Shown: piece after piece, positions 9,323 to 19,394 of the stretch
Position numbering within the stretch: position 1 is the first letter of the stretch
How the letters are laid out: the number at the start of each line of letters is the position of its first letter
From: Acidobacteriota bacterium
Lineage (GTDB): Bacteria; Acidobacteriota; Blastocatellia; Pyrinomonadales; Pyrinomonadaceae
Direction: 5' to 3'
Assembly: GCA_019639115.1 (NCBI GenBank)
Contig: JAHBSM010000001.1
Coordinates: forward strand, 62,001 to 126,000
Length of the DNA: 64,000 nt
Made by a program: the position numbers and the translations under genes
The notes under the pieces: model-generated
The model's database searches: none
Seen by the model: the letters and a program-made list of their open reading frames with translations, nothing else
What the model was told of the DNA's origin: nothing

Positions 9323-9841
9323 TTGACCAGACTGATATTTATTTTGACTCTAATTACGGCCGCCGTGGGCGCAGTGTCGGCACAGGCCAAACCAAAACCC
9401 TCGCCGTCGCCGGCCGCAGATACCAAACTGAACGTGATCAAAGAAGGCAGCGGTATCGGAGGCATCAAGGTCGGCGAATCGACGTCGGCTGATGTGATCC
9501 GGCGTTTTGGCAAGGTATATCGTTGGGAGATAAATAAGAAGTATTCGTATCAGATGACCTATGACGCACTCGGGCTGTCATTCTATATTTGCCAGGCCGA
9601 CAAAAAAGAGACGATATTTCTGATCGAGATCAAGGCGCCGTACAAGGGCCGGACGACAAAAGGTGTCGTGATCGGCAAAACTACAAAAGAAGAGACCGAA
9701 AAGCTCTACGGGCCGCCATCCGATGGGTTCGAATACAAAGGGATCCATTTTTATTACAACCGATACGGCAAACGTAATGTGATCACCGAGATCGACATAG
9801 TCGAGAATGCAGGACTCCGCCAATGCGGCGACAAGAAATGA
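9323..9841 (+). CDS. Small exported protein of unknown function inside the opp operon
   Basis: A 172-residue protein with a signal peptide (start followed by TRLIFILTLITAAVGAVSAQA). The start is TTG at 9323. After a Pro/Ser/Lys linker the mature part has two similar segments, GIGGIKVGESTSADVIRRFG near residue 45 and GVVIGKTTKEETEKLYGPP near 117. Both have the pattern of a turn followed by a helix and then FG or YGPP, which suggests an internal duplication of a small alpha/beta repeat. I do not recognise the family. It lies between oppC and oppD, and its stop overlaps the oppD start (ATGA), so it is co-translated with the importer. A periplasmic accessory role is inference only. Confidence 0.75.
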   Translation: MTRLIFILTLITAAVGAVSAQAKPKPSPSPAADTKLNVIKEGSGIGGIKVGESTSADVIRRFGKVYRWEINKKYSYQMTYDALGLSFYICQADKKETIFLIEIKAPYKGRTTKGVVIGKTTKEETEKLYGPPSDGFEYKGIHFYYNRYGKRNVITEIDIVENAGLRQCGDKK

Positions 9842-10842
9842 GCCATTCGATCGACCCAATGCTCCGGGTGACCGGCTTGCAAACCTACTTCGACACTGAG
9901 GACGGCGTCGTAAGGGCGGTCGACGACGTTTCGTTCGAACTCTCAAAAGGCGAAACTCTCGGGGTCGTGGGCGAATCCGGCTCGGGAAAATCCGTGACGG
10001 GCCTGTCGATACTTCGTTTGATACCGTCCCCTCCGGGCCGGATCGCCGGCGGTTCTGTCCAATTCGATGGAGACGACATATTAGCGATGCCTGAATCCGC
10101 GGTAAGGGCGATCCGTGGGCGGCGCATCTCTATGATCTTTCAGGATCCGATGACGTCGCTGAACCCATTCCTTCGGATCTCGACGCAGCTCTGTGAGGTT
10201 TCCATGCTCCATTTGGGCCACGACCGTGCTGCGGCCCGCCGCCACGCCATCGACATGCTCAGAAAGGTGGGGTTCTCGGATCCGGAGAGGCGGATCGACG
10301 GATACCCGCACGAGTTATCTGGCGGGATGCGGCAAAGGGTAATGATCGCAATGGCGCTCTCCTGCGGCCCGGAACTCCTGATAGCAGACGAACCCACAAC
10401 GGCTCTCGACGTGACGATCCAGGCGCAGATCCTCGAGCTGATCAAACAGCTGAAGGAGGAGACCGGAACCAGTGTCATGCTAATAACGCACGACCTTGGC
10501 GTCGTTGCAGGAATGGCTGACCGCGTTATTGTGATGTACGCCGGCCGAATTTTCGAATCAGCACCGACCGCTGAGATCTTTGCGTCGCCCGCGAATCCAT
10601 ATACGATCGGATTGCTAAGGAGCGTACCCGACCCTACCCACGAAGAGGGCGAAAGGCTGTATCAGATCCCGGGAACGCCGTCTTCGGCGTCAAGCGAGGC
10701 AGCCGGCTGTCCGTTCGCCGAAAGATGTGGCCGGGCCGAAGCAATATGCCGCCGGGAACAGCCTCGGCTTACCGAGGTCGCCTCCGGCCATCATTCATAT
10801 TGCCATTTTGCAAAGGAGATCTATGCACCGACCAGAATTTAG
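9838..10842 (+). CDS. oppD: Oligopeptide ABC transporter ATP-binding protein OppD
   Basis: An ABC ATPase that powers the importer from the cytoplasmic face. The start at 9838 (MSHSIDPMLRVTG) overlaps the previous stop; an ATG 15 bases earlier is possible but would lie deeper in the upstream gene. Motifs: Walker A GESGSGKS near residue 45, Q-loop in IFQDPMTSLNP, ABC signature LSGGMRQR, Walker B LLIADEPTTALD, H-loop ITHDLG. The C-terminal Cys-rich oligopeptide-transporter extension (GCPFAERCGRAEAICR...) typical of OppD/DppD, often linked to a [4Fe-4S] cluster, is present. The 3' end overlaps the next gene by 20 bp. Confidence 0.95.
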   Translation: MSHSIDPMLRVTGLQTYFDTEDGVVRAVDDVSFELSKGETLGVVGESGSGKSVTGLSILRLIPSPPGRIAGGSVQFDGDDILAMPESAVRAIRGRRISMIFQDPMTSLNPFLRISTQLCEVSMLHLGHDRAAARRHAIDMLRKVGFSDPERRIDGYPHELSGGMRQRVMIAMALSCGPELLIADEPTTALDVTIQAQILELIKQLKEETGTSVMLITHDLGVVAGMADRVIVMYAGRIFESAPTAEIFASPANPYTIGLLRSVPDPTHEEGERLYQIPGTPSSASSEAAGCPFAERCGRAEAICRREQPRLTEVASGHHSYCHFAKEIYAPTRI

Positions 10843-11527
10843 AATTCACGCGATCGTTCCGGCGTTCTTGATCGCCTTGATCGCGATCTTAGGCTGTAAG
10901 TTTACCTCGTCATCCGAAACGAGCAACGGCCAGGCTCCAAGTGAACCGCGTACGGCCGCCTCGCCCGGGCCATCAACTCAAGGCGACCAGCCGACCGGCG
11001 AACCAAAGGATGAGGTGATCCGTGCCGCTAAGAAGTTCCTGCAGTTGGATTCGTTCTCGGCCGAGATGCGGGGCGAGGGCACCGATGCTCTCTCGATGAG
11101 ACTCGAATACCAGGCTCCGGATAGGTTTCGGATAACGCACAATGCCGGCGCCGCTGCTGGCACCGAAACGATCCTGATCGGCGACGCCAGCTATATGAAA
11201 ATGAAAGGCAAGTGGCAGAAGCTGCCCGTCAATATAGGCGGCAAGATACCAACGCTTCGCGATGCGTTCAGCGAAGAAGGCCTAAAGACCTTGACCGATG
11301 TAAAGCGTGAGTCGGACGACATCGTCAACGGAACGCCAGCCTCCGTTTACTCCTATCGCAACAAATTGCCTAACGAGAATTATCCCTTCACTTCTCGAAT
11401 ATGGATCGGGAAGGACTCGGGGCTCCCGATGAAGATCGTAGTGGACTACGAACAAGGTGCGCTGAAGCAAATGGTGATCAACTACGATACTTCGACGCCG
11501 GTCTCGATCGAGGCTCCGTCAAACTGA
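10823..11527 (+). CDS. Lipoprotein of LolA/LppX-like appearance
   Basis: The start at 10823 is set by a good ribosome binding site (AAAGGAGA about seven bases upstream) and by a clean lipoprotein signal with lipobox AILGC near residue 25. The 234-residue product has a Pro/Ser/Thr linker and then a beta-rich domain: a helix (AAKKFLQLDSFSAEM), then paired strands with LEYQAPDRFRITHN, ETILIGDASYMKMKGKWQKLP and a final RIWIGKDSGLPMKIVVDYEQG. This order resembles the incomplete barrels of LolA, LppX and related lipid-binding lipoproteins. That is pattern recognition, not proof. It lies between oppD (overlap 20 bp) and oppF, again inside the importer operon. Confidence 0.8.
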   Translation: MHRPEFRIHAIVPAFLIALIAILGCKFTSSSETSNGQAPSEPRTAASPGPSTQGDQPTGEPKDEVIRAAKKFLQLDSFSAEMRGEGTDALSMRLEYQAPDRFRITHNAGAAAGTETILIGDASYMKMKGKWQKLPVNIGGKIPTLRDAFSEEGLKTLTDVKRESDDIVNGTPASVYSYRNKLPNENYPFTSRIWIGKDSGLPMKIVVDYEQGALKQMVINYDTSTPVSIEAPSN

Positions 11528-11536
11528 CCCGACGCG

Positions 11537-12535
11537 ATGAGCGAAGATCTTATCAAAATCAGAGACCTTAAGGTCCACTATCGCACCGGACGACGGTTGT
11601 TCGGGAGTGGCTCCGATGTGCGCGCGGTCGATGGCGTGTCGCTCGATATTCGACGAGGTGAAACGCTCGGACTGGTCGGCGAATCGGGCTGCGGAAAATC
11701 AACGCTGGGCAGGGCTATACTTAGGCTCACCGAACCGACCTCGGGGAGCATTAGCTATGACGGAGAAGACCTCCTCAGTCTATCCGGCGGTGAGATGCGG
11801 CGGCGGCGCAAACGTCTCCAGATGATATTTCAGGACCCTTATGCGAGCCTCGATCCGCGAATGACGGTCGGCCAGATCATCGCTGAGCCGATCAGAACGT
11901 TTGAATCCGTATCGAGGCGCGATGCAGAGTCGAGGGTCACTCGATTGATGGAGACCGTGGGCTTGAGCCCGAAATTCATCCGCCGATATCCGCACGAATT
12001 CTCAGGCGGGCAGCGGCAGCGGATAGGCATCGCGAGGGCACTGGCCGTTGAACCGGAATTCCTGGTAGCTGACGAACCGATATCGGCTCTAGACGTCTCG
12101 ATACAGGCGCAGATACTGAACCTTCTTCAGGACCTTCGTGCGGAACAGAGGCTCACATACCTTTTTATCTCGCACGATCTTCGCGCCGTCAGGCATATCT
12201 CGGATCGCATCGCCGTGATGTATCTGGGCCGGGTCGTTGAACTGGCAGATGCCCGCGACCTGTATGACGATCCGTTGATGCCCTATACTCAGGCGTTGAT
12301 ATCGGCTCTGCCTGTCCCAGATCCCAAGGTCGAAGCCCGCCGCGAACGGATAACGCTCAAGGGCGAGATCCCGTCCCCGCTCGATCCGCCCGAAGGCTGC
12401 CATTTCCACACGCGTTGCCCTTATGCGGTCGAGTCCTGCAAACGATCGACGCCGCAATTGGTCGAAATAAAGCCACGGCATTTTGCCGCGTGCTCGCGTA
12501 TCGGCCCCGGCACTCCGGACATCAGGTCCGTTTGA
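11537..12535 (+). CDS. oppF: Oligopeptide ABC transporter ATP-binding protein OppF
   Basis: The second ATPase of the peptide importer, 332 residues. Motifs: Walker A GESGCGKS near residue 50, [16 protein letters not shown] (OppF signature), ABC signature [10 protein letters not shown], Walker [14 protein letters not shown]-loop ISHDL. The C-terminal Cys-containing segment ([17 protein letters not shown]) is typical of the Opp/Dpp ATPases. It is the last gene of the importer run; a 138-bp gap follows before the diguanylate cyclase gene. Confidence 0.96.
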   Translation: MSEDLIKIRDLKVHYRTGRRLFGSGSDVRAVDGVSLDIRRGETLGLVGESGCGKSTLGRAILRLTEPTSGSISYDGEDLLSLSGGEMRRRRKRLQMIFQDPYASLDPRMTVGQIIAEPIRTFESVSRRDAESRVTRLMETVGLSPKFIRRYPHEFSGGQRQRIGIARALAVEPEFLVADEPISALDVSIQAQILNLLQDLRAEQRLTYLFISHDLRAVRHISDRIAVMYLGRVVELADARDLYDDPLMPYTQALISALPVPDPKVEARRERITLKGEIPSPLDPPEGCHFHTRCPYAVESCKRSTPQLVEIKPRHFAACSRIGPGTPDIRSV

Positions 12536-12673
12536 CGCGTTCGTCCCTTTGCATCCTGTCCGTATTTTCGTGAAATTATTGTCAGATTGCGCGTTTAAGC
12601 AGGTAAATATATTCGTGTGCCGTCTGCCCGCTCCGGGCATGCGATGCATCGAAACACCTTAGAGATCGAATAA

Positions 12674-14725
12674 ATGAGGGCAAAACGCCACATCCCGGGT
12701 AAGGCGGTATTCGACCGATTGGCAGCCGAGAACGGCGTCGCCATAGCAGTCGTTGACCGCAGCGGCGTCGAAACCTCGTCGTCCAATAACAATTCGATCT
12801 GCGAGACGTTGAATCCGGACGGACTGCTTTCTCCTTCGTGCTCGGCAGATTGCGGCAAAGCACTTGAGCGTTCGGTCGAAGCAGGGACCACTATCCAATT
12901 CACGTGCCACGCCGGGCTCGAATGCAGGGCGGCCGAAATGAACAACGATTCCCACCCCGTGGCTGTCATAATCGGCCGCACATTCGTGCGATCGGAGAAT
13001 TATAGGCGTGCGACCGAGCGTGCGGTCAACGGGGACTGGAAGCGATATTCTCCCGCCGATCTGTTTGCAAATGTTCTATTGACAGGTTCTTCCGGCGTCC
13101 TCGACACAGCGGCAGAGCAATTCATGAACGAAGCGCCGATCATTGCCGATCCCGAACCGGTAAAGGAATCGCCGAGACAGCAGCGACAGGCAGACACTAA
13201 TGTCGGTTCACAGGCTCTGGCTCCTGCATCGAGAGCCTCGAGCTTGCCTTCCGTCGGCGGATCCGCCGCCAATGCCTGGAGGTCGTTCTTCGATTCCCTG
13301 CTTCAGCAGGATCACGCGTCAGCACGCGATTCGATCATGCGATTCGTTGCCGAACGTTACTGCCTGAGCCCGGTAGTTTGGCTCGAACGCCGCGGCGACT
13401 CGTTCGTAAAGACGGCAGTACTCGGCGACGTACGCGCGCGGAAGATCAGCGTCAGCCTCAAGCGGGACGACCCGCGGCTGAGGTCCGCATTGGAATCAGA
13501 TATGCCGGTGGAACTCGGTGAAGCACGCTCCGAAGCTCGCCGAATGTTCCTTTTCCCGATCCCGGTCGGCGATGACGTCAATTCTGCTCTAGCCGTGCTT
13601 GGCAGCATTGCCGATGACCGCGTCAAGCATCACCTGGCCAGGATGTGCGCGGCCATCGCGCCCAGGCTTGAGATACTCAGGCTGCGCGGCAAAGTGGAGA
13701 GGACAAGTGTCGCTCGCCGCTTCACGGAATCGATCGGTCGAGCCGGTTCGGATGACCTCTGGCAGGATCTGATCGCGGCCGTTGCAAATATACTTGGCGC
13801 CGAACGCGCTTCGCTTATAACCGGATCTGATGACGAAGGCCGCGAACTCGCCGTCAGGGCAGCGGTGGGCTCGACATTCGATCTTCGTACTGAGCCGCAC
13901 GCCGGATCCCGCGTCGCGCGTTTAGTGCTCGAACGCAAAAAACCGATCATAGTGGACGACGTCAGGTCCACCGGGCTCGCTCCGGTGGATACCGAGCGAC
14001 GATACAGGACGCCGTCTTTCATGAGCGTTCCTATTCCGATCGATGGCCGTCGTTCGGCTGTTCTGAGCTTTACGGACAAGGCCGGCGACGGCAAATTCGA
14101 TGTTGATGACCTAGAGGTCATACGTACCATCACGCCTCAGTTGGTGATGGCTATCGATCGCGCTTTCTTGAATGATCGCGCGCGCCAATTCGAGCAGATG
14201 TCCGTGACTGACGCCGTCACGGGACTGCTGAACCGCCGTTATATCGAAGAGCGTCTTTCCGAAGAAGTGAAACGCAGCGTCCGGCACGGATACCCTATGT
14301 GTCTGATCATGCTCGACGTCGATAATTTCAAAAGCTACAACGACAGTTTTGGACACACAGCGGGCGACATCGCTCTCAAGCGAGTGGCAGACATCGTGCG
14401 GGGAACCCTGCGCGGAGCCGACGTCGCGACCAGATGGGGCGGCGAGGAGTTTTGCGTCCTTCTGCCTCAGACCACCGGAGAAGAAGGTTCCGCCATCGCC
14501 GAACGTCTCCGGCGGAATGTTGCCTCGGCCGAGTTCCCTCATCGAAGCGTGACCGTCAGCCTCGGACTCGCAGCCTGCTCGAGCGAATTATGCTCGCATC
14601 TGGATATGGTGGACGCGGCTGATGCCGCGCTTTATGCCGCCAAGGCCCGCGGACGTGACCGCGTTGTCGAGTTCTCGGCGTTGACACAGGAAGAACTCGG
14701 ACGATACCGGGACCGCAAGAAATGA
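12674..14725 (+). CDS. PocR-GAF-GGDEF diguanylate cyclase
   Basis: A 683-residue cytoplasmic signalling protein. Residues about 10-110 form a PocR-type ligand domain: paired cysteines (CSADCGKA), TCHAGL and VIIGRTF, the pattern of PocR sensors that bind small ligands or metals. A linker is followed by a region resembling a weak GAF domain (about 195-340), a clear GAF domain (about 350-495, ending VMAIDRAFL), and a GGDEF domain with active-site WGGEEF near residue 595. The RxxD inhibitory site five residues upstream (RGAD) is intact. It should make c-di-GMP. The stop overlaps the next gene's ATG, so the two are probably co-translated and may act together. Confidence 0.9.
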   Translation: MRAKRHIPGKAVFDRLAAENGVAIAVVDRSGVETSSSNNNSICETLNPDGLLSPSCSADCGKALERSVEAGTTIQFTCHAGLECRAAEMNNDSHPVAVIIGRTFVRSENYRRATERAVNGDWKRYSPADLFANVLLTGSSGVLDTAAEQFMNEAPIIADPEPVKESPRQQRQADTNVGSQALAPASRASSLPSVGGSAANAWRSFFDSLLQQDHASARDSIMRFVAERYCLSPVVWLERRGDSFVKTAVLGDVRARKISVSLKRDDPRLRSALESDMPVELGEARSEARRMFLFPIPVGDDVNSALAVLGSIADDRVKHHLARMCAAIAPRLEILRLRGKVERTSVARRFTESIGRAGSDDLWQDLIAAVANILGAERASLITGSDDEGRELAVRAAVGSTFDLRTEPHAGSRVARLVLERKKPIIVDDVRSTGLAPVDTERRYRTPSFMSVPIPIDGRRSAVLSFTDKAGDGKFDVDDLEVIRTITPQLVMAIDRAFLNDRARQFEQMSVTDAVTGLLNRRYIEERLSEEVKRSVRHGYPMCLIMLDVDNFKSYNDSFGHTAGDIALKRVADIVRGTLRGADVATRWGGEEFCVLLPQTTGEEGSAIAERLRRNVASAEFPHRSVTVSLGLAACSSELCSHLDMVDAADAALYAAKARGRDRVVEFSALTQEELGRYRDRKK

Positions 14726-16869
14726 TGCTCGAATCAACAAGCAGGATACTTGCGCGGATCGATAGGAACGCATTCGTCGGCCGTGAGGCCGAGACGGCGG
14801 CTCTCGGCGAGGCGATCCGTGCCGGCAGGCCAACCGTCGTGATGGCCCAACCTGGTTCCGGTTCGTCAGAGCTCCTCCGGCAGGTATTCGACCGATCTTT
14901 TGGTTCTGATGACGGCCCGGCCCCGTTCTTCTTCGAAGCGGCTGAAGATGAGTCCTCATCTCATATGGCCGCGCGTTTCGTTCGCGAATTTCTTACGTGC
15001 ATCGTTGCCTATCTCCGCCGTGACCCGGGCGTGATCGCCGCATCTCCGGAAGTGTGCGAGATCTCCGAACTGGCTCCGCCCGCCGACGGGCCTTGGATAG
15101 ATCGCCTTATCGAGTCTTGCAGAGCGGACAGCCGGCTCAACGACGACCGGGCGTTCATTCGTGCGGCGCTCAGCGCTCCCGCAAGGGCAGCGTCCCGGGG
15201 CGTCTCGAACGCGGTACTGATCGACCGGGCCGACCTGATCGCCGATGAAGAATGTCTGGGAATGCTCAGGGAACTCGCCTCAACAAGCGGCGTTTCGCTC
15301 GTATTCGGCTGCCGGCGGCGTCACTCGCTTTCTCGAGAGCCGCTCAATAGGCTCCACCTTCGCCGCCTGGATACGCACGATGCCGCACAGCTTGTTTCGA
15401 TCGCGGCGGAAGAGGCAGGCCTCGTTCTCAACGAGCAAGTGCGTGATCTCGTAGCTATCCTAAGTGGCGGAGCTCCGCGAGCTATCCGCAGGATCCTCGG
15501 TCGTGCCGCCGAAACCGGGATCGGGCTTTCGGGTTTTGCCCGGACGGCATCCGTCTATACCGACCTGATCTATGGAGGGCTTCTCGGGGCCGATGTGTCG
15601 TCGGCGATCGAGCGGCTCGACCGCCAAGCCGGACGCGATCTCGGCATCGTGCAAATGCTGATGAGAACGATAACGTCCGGATCTACTTCATTGGCCGACT
15701 GGCAGAAACACTCTCGTCTGATGTCGGACGAGATCGGTTCGGTGATCGCCCGTCTACATGTGGAAGAGGTAGTGAACGCAGCGGGCGGACGGATAGTTGT
15801 GGATGACGCGGACCTGATACTTGGTGACACGATCAGAGCGCTCGATTCCGCAAAGAATCCAGGCCAACGCGCCAGGCAGATCGCCGAATCGGCCGCAGCT
15901 TTTGCACGGCGTTCACCTCAGCTGATGAGTGAGCACTACCGGCGCTCGTCGCTGCTGGATCTCCGCGAGCTGATGTTGAGGTTTGACGGGCAGCCGGTGC
16001 CTAATGTTTTGCTTGACGGTGTATCGTTTAGAGATAAGTTAAAAGGGCTCGACAAGGCCGGTATCAAGGCCGCTCTAGCGCAAGAAAAGGAAATGATCCA
16101 CCTGCCGCGGATCGCTTTTGCGGCTCATACGGCGGACCTGTATCCGCCGATTGCCGCTATATGCAGCCGCGAAAGGTCGGCGATAGCGGTCGGTGTAGAT
16201 GCGTCCGGCCAACGCGAGATAGCCAGACTCGCGGTTGAGATCGATCAGAAGCTGGAAGCTGATCTTGAGACCGCTGTGTTCTGGCTCGATCGACTCGAAA
16301 TGGCTGCGGCGGCCTGCGATCTGGCAGAATTCAGGATCTGGCTTGTCGCTCGAGAAGGATTTACGGCTGAAGCACACGCCGCCATAACCGAACGTGGAGC
16401 CGTAGGTTCGTCACGCCGACAGGCCGAGACGCTTTCAACCTTTTTGTCCGAGGGCGAAGATCGTTCTCCCGAACCAGACAGATATGAGCTCACGATCCCG
16501 ATGGGCTCCGATACGGAAATGATCGCGGCCCACATGGCTGAAGAAGTCGCCCGGCGGCATGGATTCCCGCCTCGATCCGTTAATCAGATAAAGACCGCAG
16601 TTGTCGAGGCGTGCATCAATGCGGCGGAACACGGCCTCAGCCCTGACAGACGTATCAGGCTCTCATTCGCATTCGGCGGAGGCCGGCTGACGGTGGATGC
16701 TGAGAATCGCGGCATCCGGCTGCTGGACCGCGACGATGCCGCTTCCGAACCAAGTGCTCCTAGGCGCGGATGGGGACTCAAGCTGATCCGCGGGTTAATG
16801 GATGAAGTAACCATCATCCCGACCGACGATGGCACGCTCCTGCGTATGGCCAAGATACTGGCCAAATAG
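14722..16869 (+). CDS. AAA-like protein fused to a C-terminal RsbW-type kinase domain
   Basis: A 715-residue protein. The N-terminal ~350 residues resemble a STAND/AAA ATPase: FVGREAE at residue 17, then a nucleotide loop AQPGSGSSE that lacks the Walker A lysine, and a Walker-B-like AVLIDRADLI. The middle is helical. The last ~140 residues are a GHKL/HATPase domain of the RsbW anti-sigma type: N-box AVVEACINAAEHG, G1-like DAENRGI, and G2 RRGWGLKLIRGLMDEVTI. RsbW kinases phosphorylate anti-sigma-factor antagonists, but no partner is encoded nearby. The missing P-loop lysine implies the AAA part may bind rather than hydrolyse nucleotide. It is coupled to the upstream cyclase by a four-base overlap and converges on lon with a five-base gap. 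Confidence 0.8.
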   Translation: MMLESTSRILARIDRNAFVGREAETAALGEAIRAGRPTVVMAQPGSGSSELLRQVFDRSFGSDDGPAPFFFEAAEDESSSHMAARFVREFLTCIVAYLRRDPGVIAASPEVCEISELAPPADGPWIDRLIESCRADSRLNDDRAFIRAALSAPARAASRGVSNAVLIDRADLIADEECLGMLRELASTSGVSLVFGCRRRHSLSREPLNRLHLRRLDTHDAAQLVSIAAEEAGLVLNEQVRDLVAILSGGAPRAIRRILGRAAETGIGLSGFARTASVYTDLIYGGLLGADVSSAIERLDRQAGRDLGIVQMLMRTITSGSTSLADWQKHSRLMSDEIGSVIARLHVEEVVNAAGGRIVVDDADLILGDTIRALDSAKNPGQRARQIAESAAAFARRSPQLMSEHYRRSSLLDLRELMLRFDGQPVPNVLLDGVSFRDKLKGLDKAGIKAALAQEKEMIHLPRIAFAAHTADLYPPIAAICSRERSAIAVGVDASGQREIARLAVEIDQKLEADLETAVFWLDRLEMAAAACDLAEFRIWLVAREGFTAEAHAAITERGAVGSSRRQAETLSTFLSEGEDRSPEPDRYELTIPMGSDTEMIAAHMAEEVARRHGFPPRSVNQIKTAVVEACINAAEHGLSPDRRIRLSFAFGGGRLTVDAENRGIRLLDRDDAASEPSAPRRGWGLKLIRGLMDEVTIIPTDDGTLLRMAKILAK

Positions 16870-16874
16870 AGTTC

Positions 16875-19346
16875 TCAGGTCCCCAGGTCGCGGTCCGTAC
16901 GTCTCCTATCGCTTTCCCGCTTTCGCTCTGAGGCCAAAATAGCGTAATTGCGCATAGCCTCTTCGGTCGGCTCTTTTTCCAAGGTCGCAGCCAGTACGTC
17001 GCTGATCAAACGGGCCGGTATGATCTCGAGTTCCTTTCTGACGTCGTCCGGGATCTCGTCCACATCTGCCTCGTTTCTTTCGGGAAGCACGATCCGGCGG
17101 ATGCCCGCTCGATGCGCGGCAAGCACTTTTTCTTTGATGCCGCCGACCGGGAACACCAGCCCGGATAGAGTGATCTCGCCAGTCATCGCCGTGTCGGACC
17201 GCACGCGCTTGCCGGTATAGAGCGAAGCCAGAGCTGACGCCATCGTTACGCCGGCCGACGGGCCGTCCTTTGGGATCGCTCCCGCGGGCACGTGGAGATG
17301 GACGCCGTTCTCCTTGATCAGGTCCGGATCGATACCAAAATCGGCCGCATGGGACCATAGATAGCTGCGGGCCGCCTGAGCCGATTCCTTCATCACCTCA
17401 CCGAGCTGCCCGGTCAAGGTTAGGCCGCCGCTGCCCGGCAGGAGCGTCGCTTCGATGAAGAGCACCTCGCCGCCCATCTCTGTCCAGGCCATCCCGGTTG
17501 CCACACCGGGCGGCAGCTCCTTGCGGGCCTCTTCGGGGAACATTCGCGGCGGGCCCAGATATCCGCGTATCTCTTCGGCGGTGACGACCACCTTGTCGGT
17601 AGTGCCTTCGGCGACCTTCAGCGCGACCTTTCGTGCTAGGTTGCCGACGCTCCTTTCCAACTGTCTGACGCCTGCTTCCCTTGTATATCTCGAGGTCAGG
17701 AGGTTGATCGCGTCGGCTGATATCTCCAGGTGTTCAGGCGTCAATCCATTCTCGGTAATTTGCCGCGGGATGAGATATTGCTTTGCGATCGCCAGTTTCT
17801 CGCGATCACTGTAGCCGGCAAGCTGGATGACCTCCATACGGTCGCGAAGCGGCATGGGGATCGGGCCCAATTGATTCGCCGTTGCGATAAAAAATACCTT
17901 TGACAGATCGAATGGAAGATCGAGGTAGTTATCGCGAAATGTATTGTTCTGAGCCGGATCCAGTATCTCGAGCAATGCCGATGCCGGGTCTCCGCGAAAA
18001 TCATTGCCGAGCTTATCGACCTCGTCGAGCATAAATACGGGATTATTCACCCCGACACGCCTTAGAGATTGAATTATCCGTCCCGGCATGGCACCGATAT
18101 ATGTTCGTCGATGCCCGCGGAGTTCCGCTTCGTCCCTCATACCGCCCAGACTTATGCGTTCGAACTCGCGTCCGAGTGCTCTGGCGATAGAGCGCCCGAG
18201 ACTCGTCTTTCCGACTCCCGGCGGCCCGACAAAAAGTAGTATCGGACTCTTGCTGTCCGGGCGTAATTTCACCACAGCAAGCGACTCCAATATCCGTTCC
18301 TTGATGTCCTCTAGCCCGTAATGGTCTTCGTCCAGGATGCGCCTGGCCTCGTTGAGATCCAGTTTCTCCGCGCTCGATCGGCGCCAGGGAAGTTCGAGAA
18401 TGTACTCGAGATAGGTCCTGATGACGTGATAATCCGGGGCCGCCTGCGGAAGCGCCTCCATGCGCCGAAGCTCACGTTCCGCTTCCTTTCTGACGTCGTC
18501 AGGCAGATCAGCTTTCTCCAGCCTTTCTCTTAGCTGGCCCGCCTCGGCCTTTTCTCCGTCTTCGTCCTCGCCCAACTCCTTTTGGATCGCCTTCATCTGC
18601 TGCCGAAGCACGTAATCACGCTGAGATTTGTCAATCTCCTGCTGCGCTTCGTTCGCGATCTTGGATCTTATCTGCATGATCTCGACCTCGCGAGCGAGAG
18701 CAGCGTGCGTCAACGTCAGCAGCCCGTCAACGGTCGAAGATTCGAGCATTTTTTGCTCGGTCTCGGTGCCAAGATCCAGAACGGACGCAAGGAAATAGGC
18801 AAGCTGTACGGGATCTTCCTGCGAGAGCACTGCGGTACGTATCTCGGGCGGCACTTGAGGCAGGAGCGCTAGAGCCTCTTGTATCATCCCGTGGATATTG
18901 CGTTTGAGGGCCTCGATCTCCTCTTCGTCGCCTCGCCTGAGCGGCGGCAGAACTTGGACCTTTGCTTTCAAATAGGGCTGTTCAGAGGTCCATTCGATCA
19001 CCTCAAATCTGTCCATTCCCTGAACGATCAGCTGCATGATGCCTTCGTTTCGCATCATACGTTTGATATTCACGATCGTACCGATCTTGTAGAGGTCGCC
19101 GGGCGTCGCATCGTCGCCGGTCACATTCTCGGTTCTAGTCGTGATGCAAGCGAGCAGCTTTTCCTGCGTGGCAAGTGCGGCCTCGGTCGCGCGGGTCGAA
19201 CGGTCGCGTCCGACCGCCAGCGGTACCACGGTCTCCGGGAACAGTGTCGTATTCTGCAGCGGCAGCACGGCGATCTCAAACGGTTCGTGTGTCGCATCGC
19301 CGTCATTCGCTTTTGCAGCTTCTGTTATTTCGTTATCGTCGGCCAT
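16875..19346 (-). CDS. lon: ATP-dependent protease Lon
   Basis: Lon degrades misfolded and regulatory proteins in the cytosol. At 823 residues it has the full layout: an N-terminal substrate domain (IAVLPLQNTTLFPETVVPL), a coiled segment, an AAA+ module with Walker A GPPGVGKTS near residue 375 and Walker B FMLDEVDK, and a C-terminal serine protease domain with the Ser-Lys dyad in PKDGPSAG and GGIKEKVLAAHRAG. The C-terminus has an extra basic tail (ERKRESDRRRTDRD). It is transcribed against the RsbW-fusion gene. Confidence 0.98.
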   Translation of the reverse strand: MADDNEITEAAKANDGDATHEPFEIAVLPLQNTTLFPETVVPLAVGRDRSTRATEAALATQEKLLACITTRTENVTGDDATPGDLYKIGTIVNIKRMMRNEGIMQLIVQGMDRFEVIEWTSEQPYLKAKVQVLPPLRRGDEEEIEALKRNIHGMIQEALALLPQVPPEIRTAVLSQEDPVQLAYFLASVLDLGTETEQKMLESSTVDGLLTLTHAALAREVEIMQIRSKIANEAQQEIDKSQRDYVLRQQMKAIQKELGEDEDGEKAEAGQLRERLEKADLPDDVRKEAERELRRMEALPQAAPDYHVIRTYLEYILELPWRRSSAEKLDLNEARRILDEDHYGLEDIKERILESLAVVKLRPDSKSPILLFVGPPGVGKTSLGRSIARALGREFERISLGGMRDEAELRGHRRTYIGAMPGRIIQSLRRVGVNNPVFMLDEVDKLGNDFRGDPASALLEILDPAQNNTFRDNYLDLPFDLSKVFFIATANQLGPIPMPLRDRMEVIQLAGYSDREKLAIAKQYLIPRQITENGLTPEHLEISADAINLLTSRYTREAGVRQLERSVGNLARKVALKVAEGTTDKVVVTAEEIRGYLGPPRMFPEEARKELPPGVATGMAWTEMGGEVLFIEATLLPGSGGLTLTGQLGEVMKESAQAARSYLWSHAADFGIDPDLIKENGVHLHVPAGAIPKDGPSAGVTMASALASLYTGKRVRSDTAMTGEITLSGLVFPVGGIKEKVLAAHRAGIRRIVLPERNEADVDEIPDDVRKELEIIPARLISDVLAATLEKEPTEEAMRNYAILASERKRESDRRRTDRDLGT

Positions 19347-19394
19347 ACTATAGAAGATACACCTTTGGACAGGTCGATTTCCATCAAGTGGATG

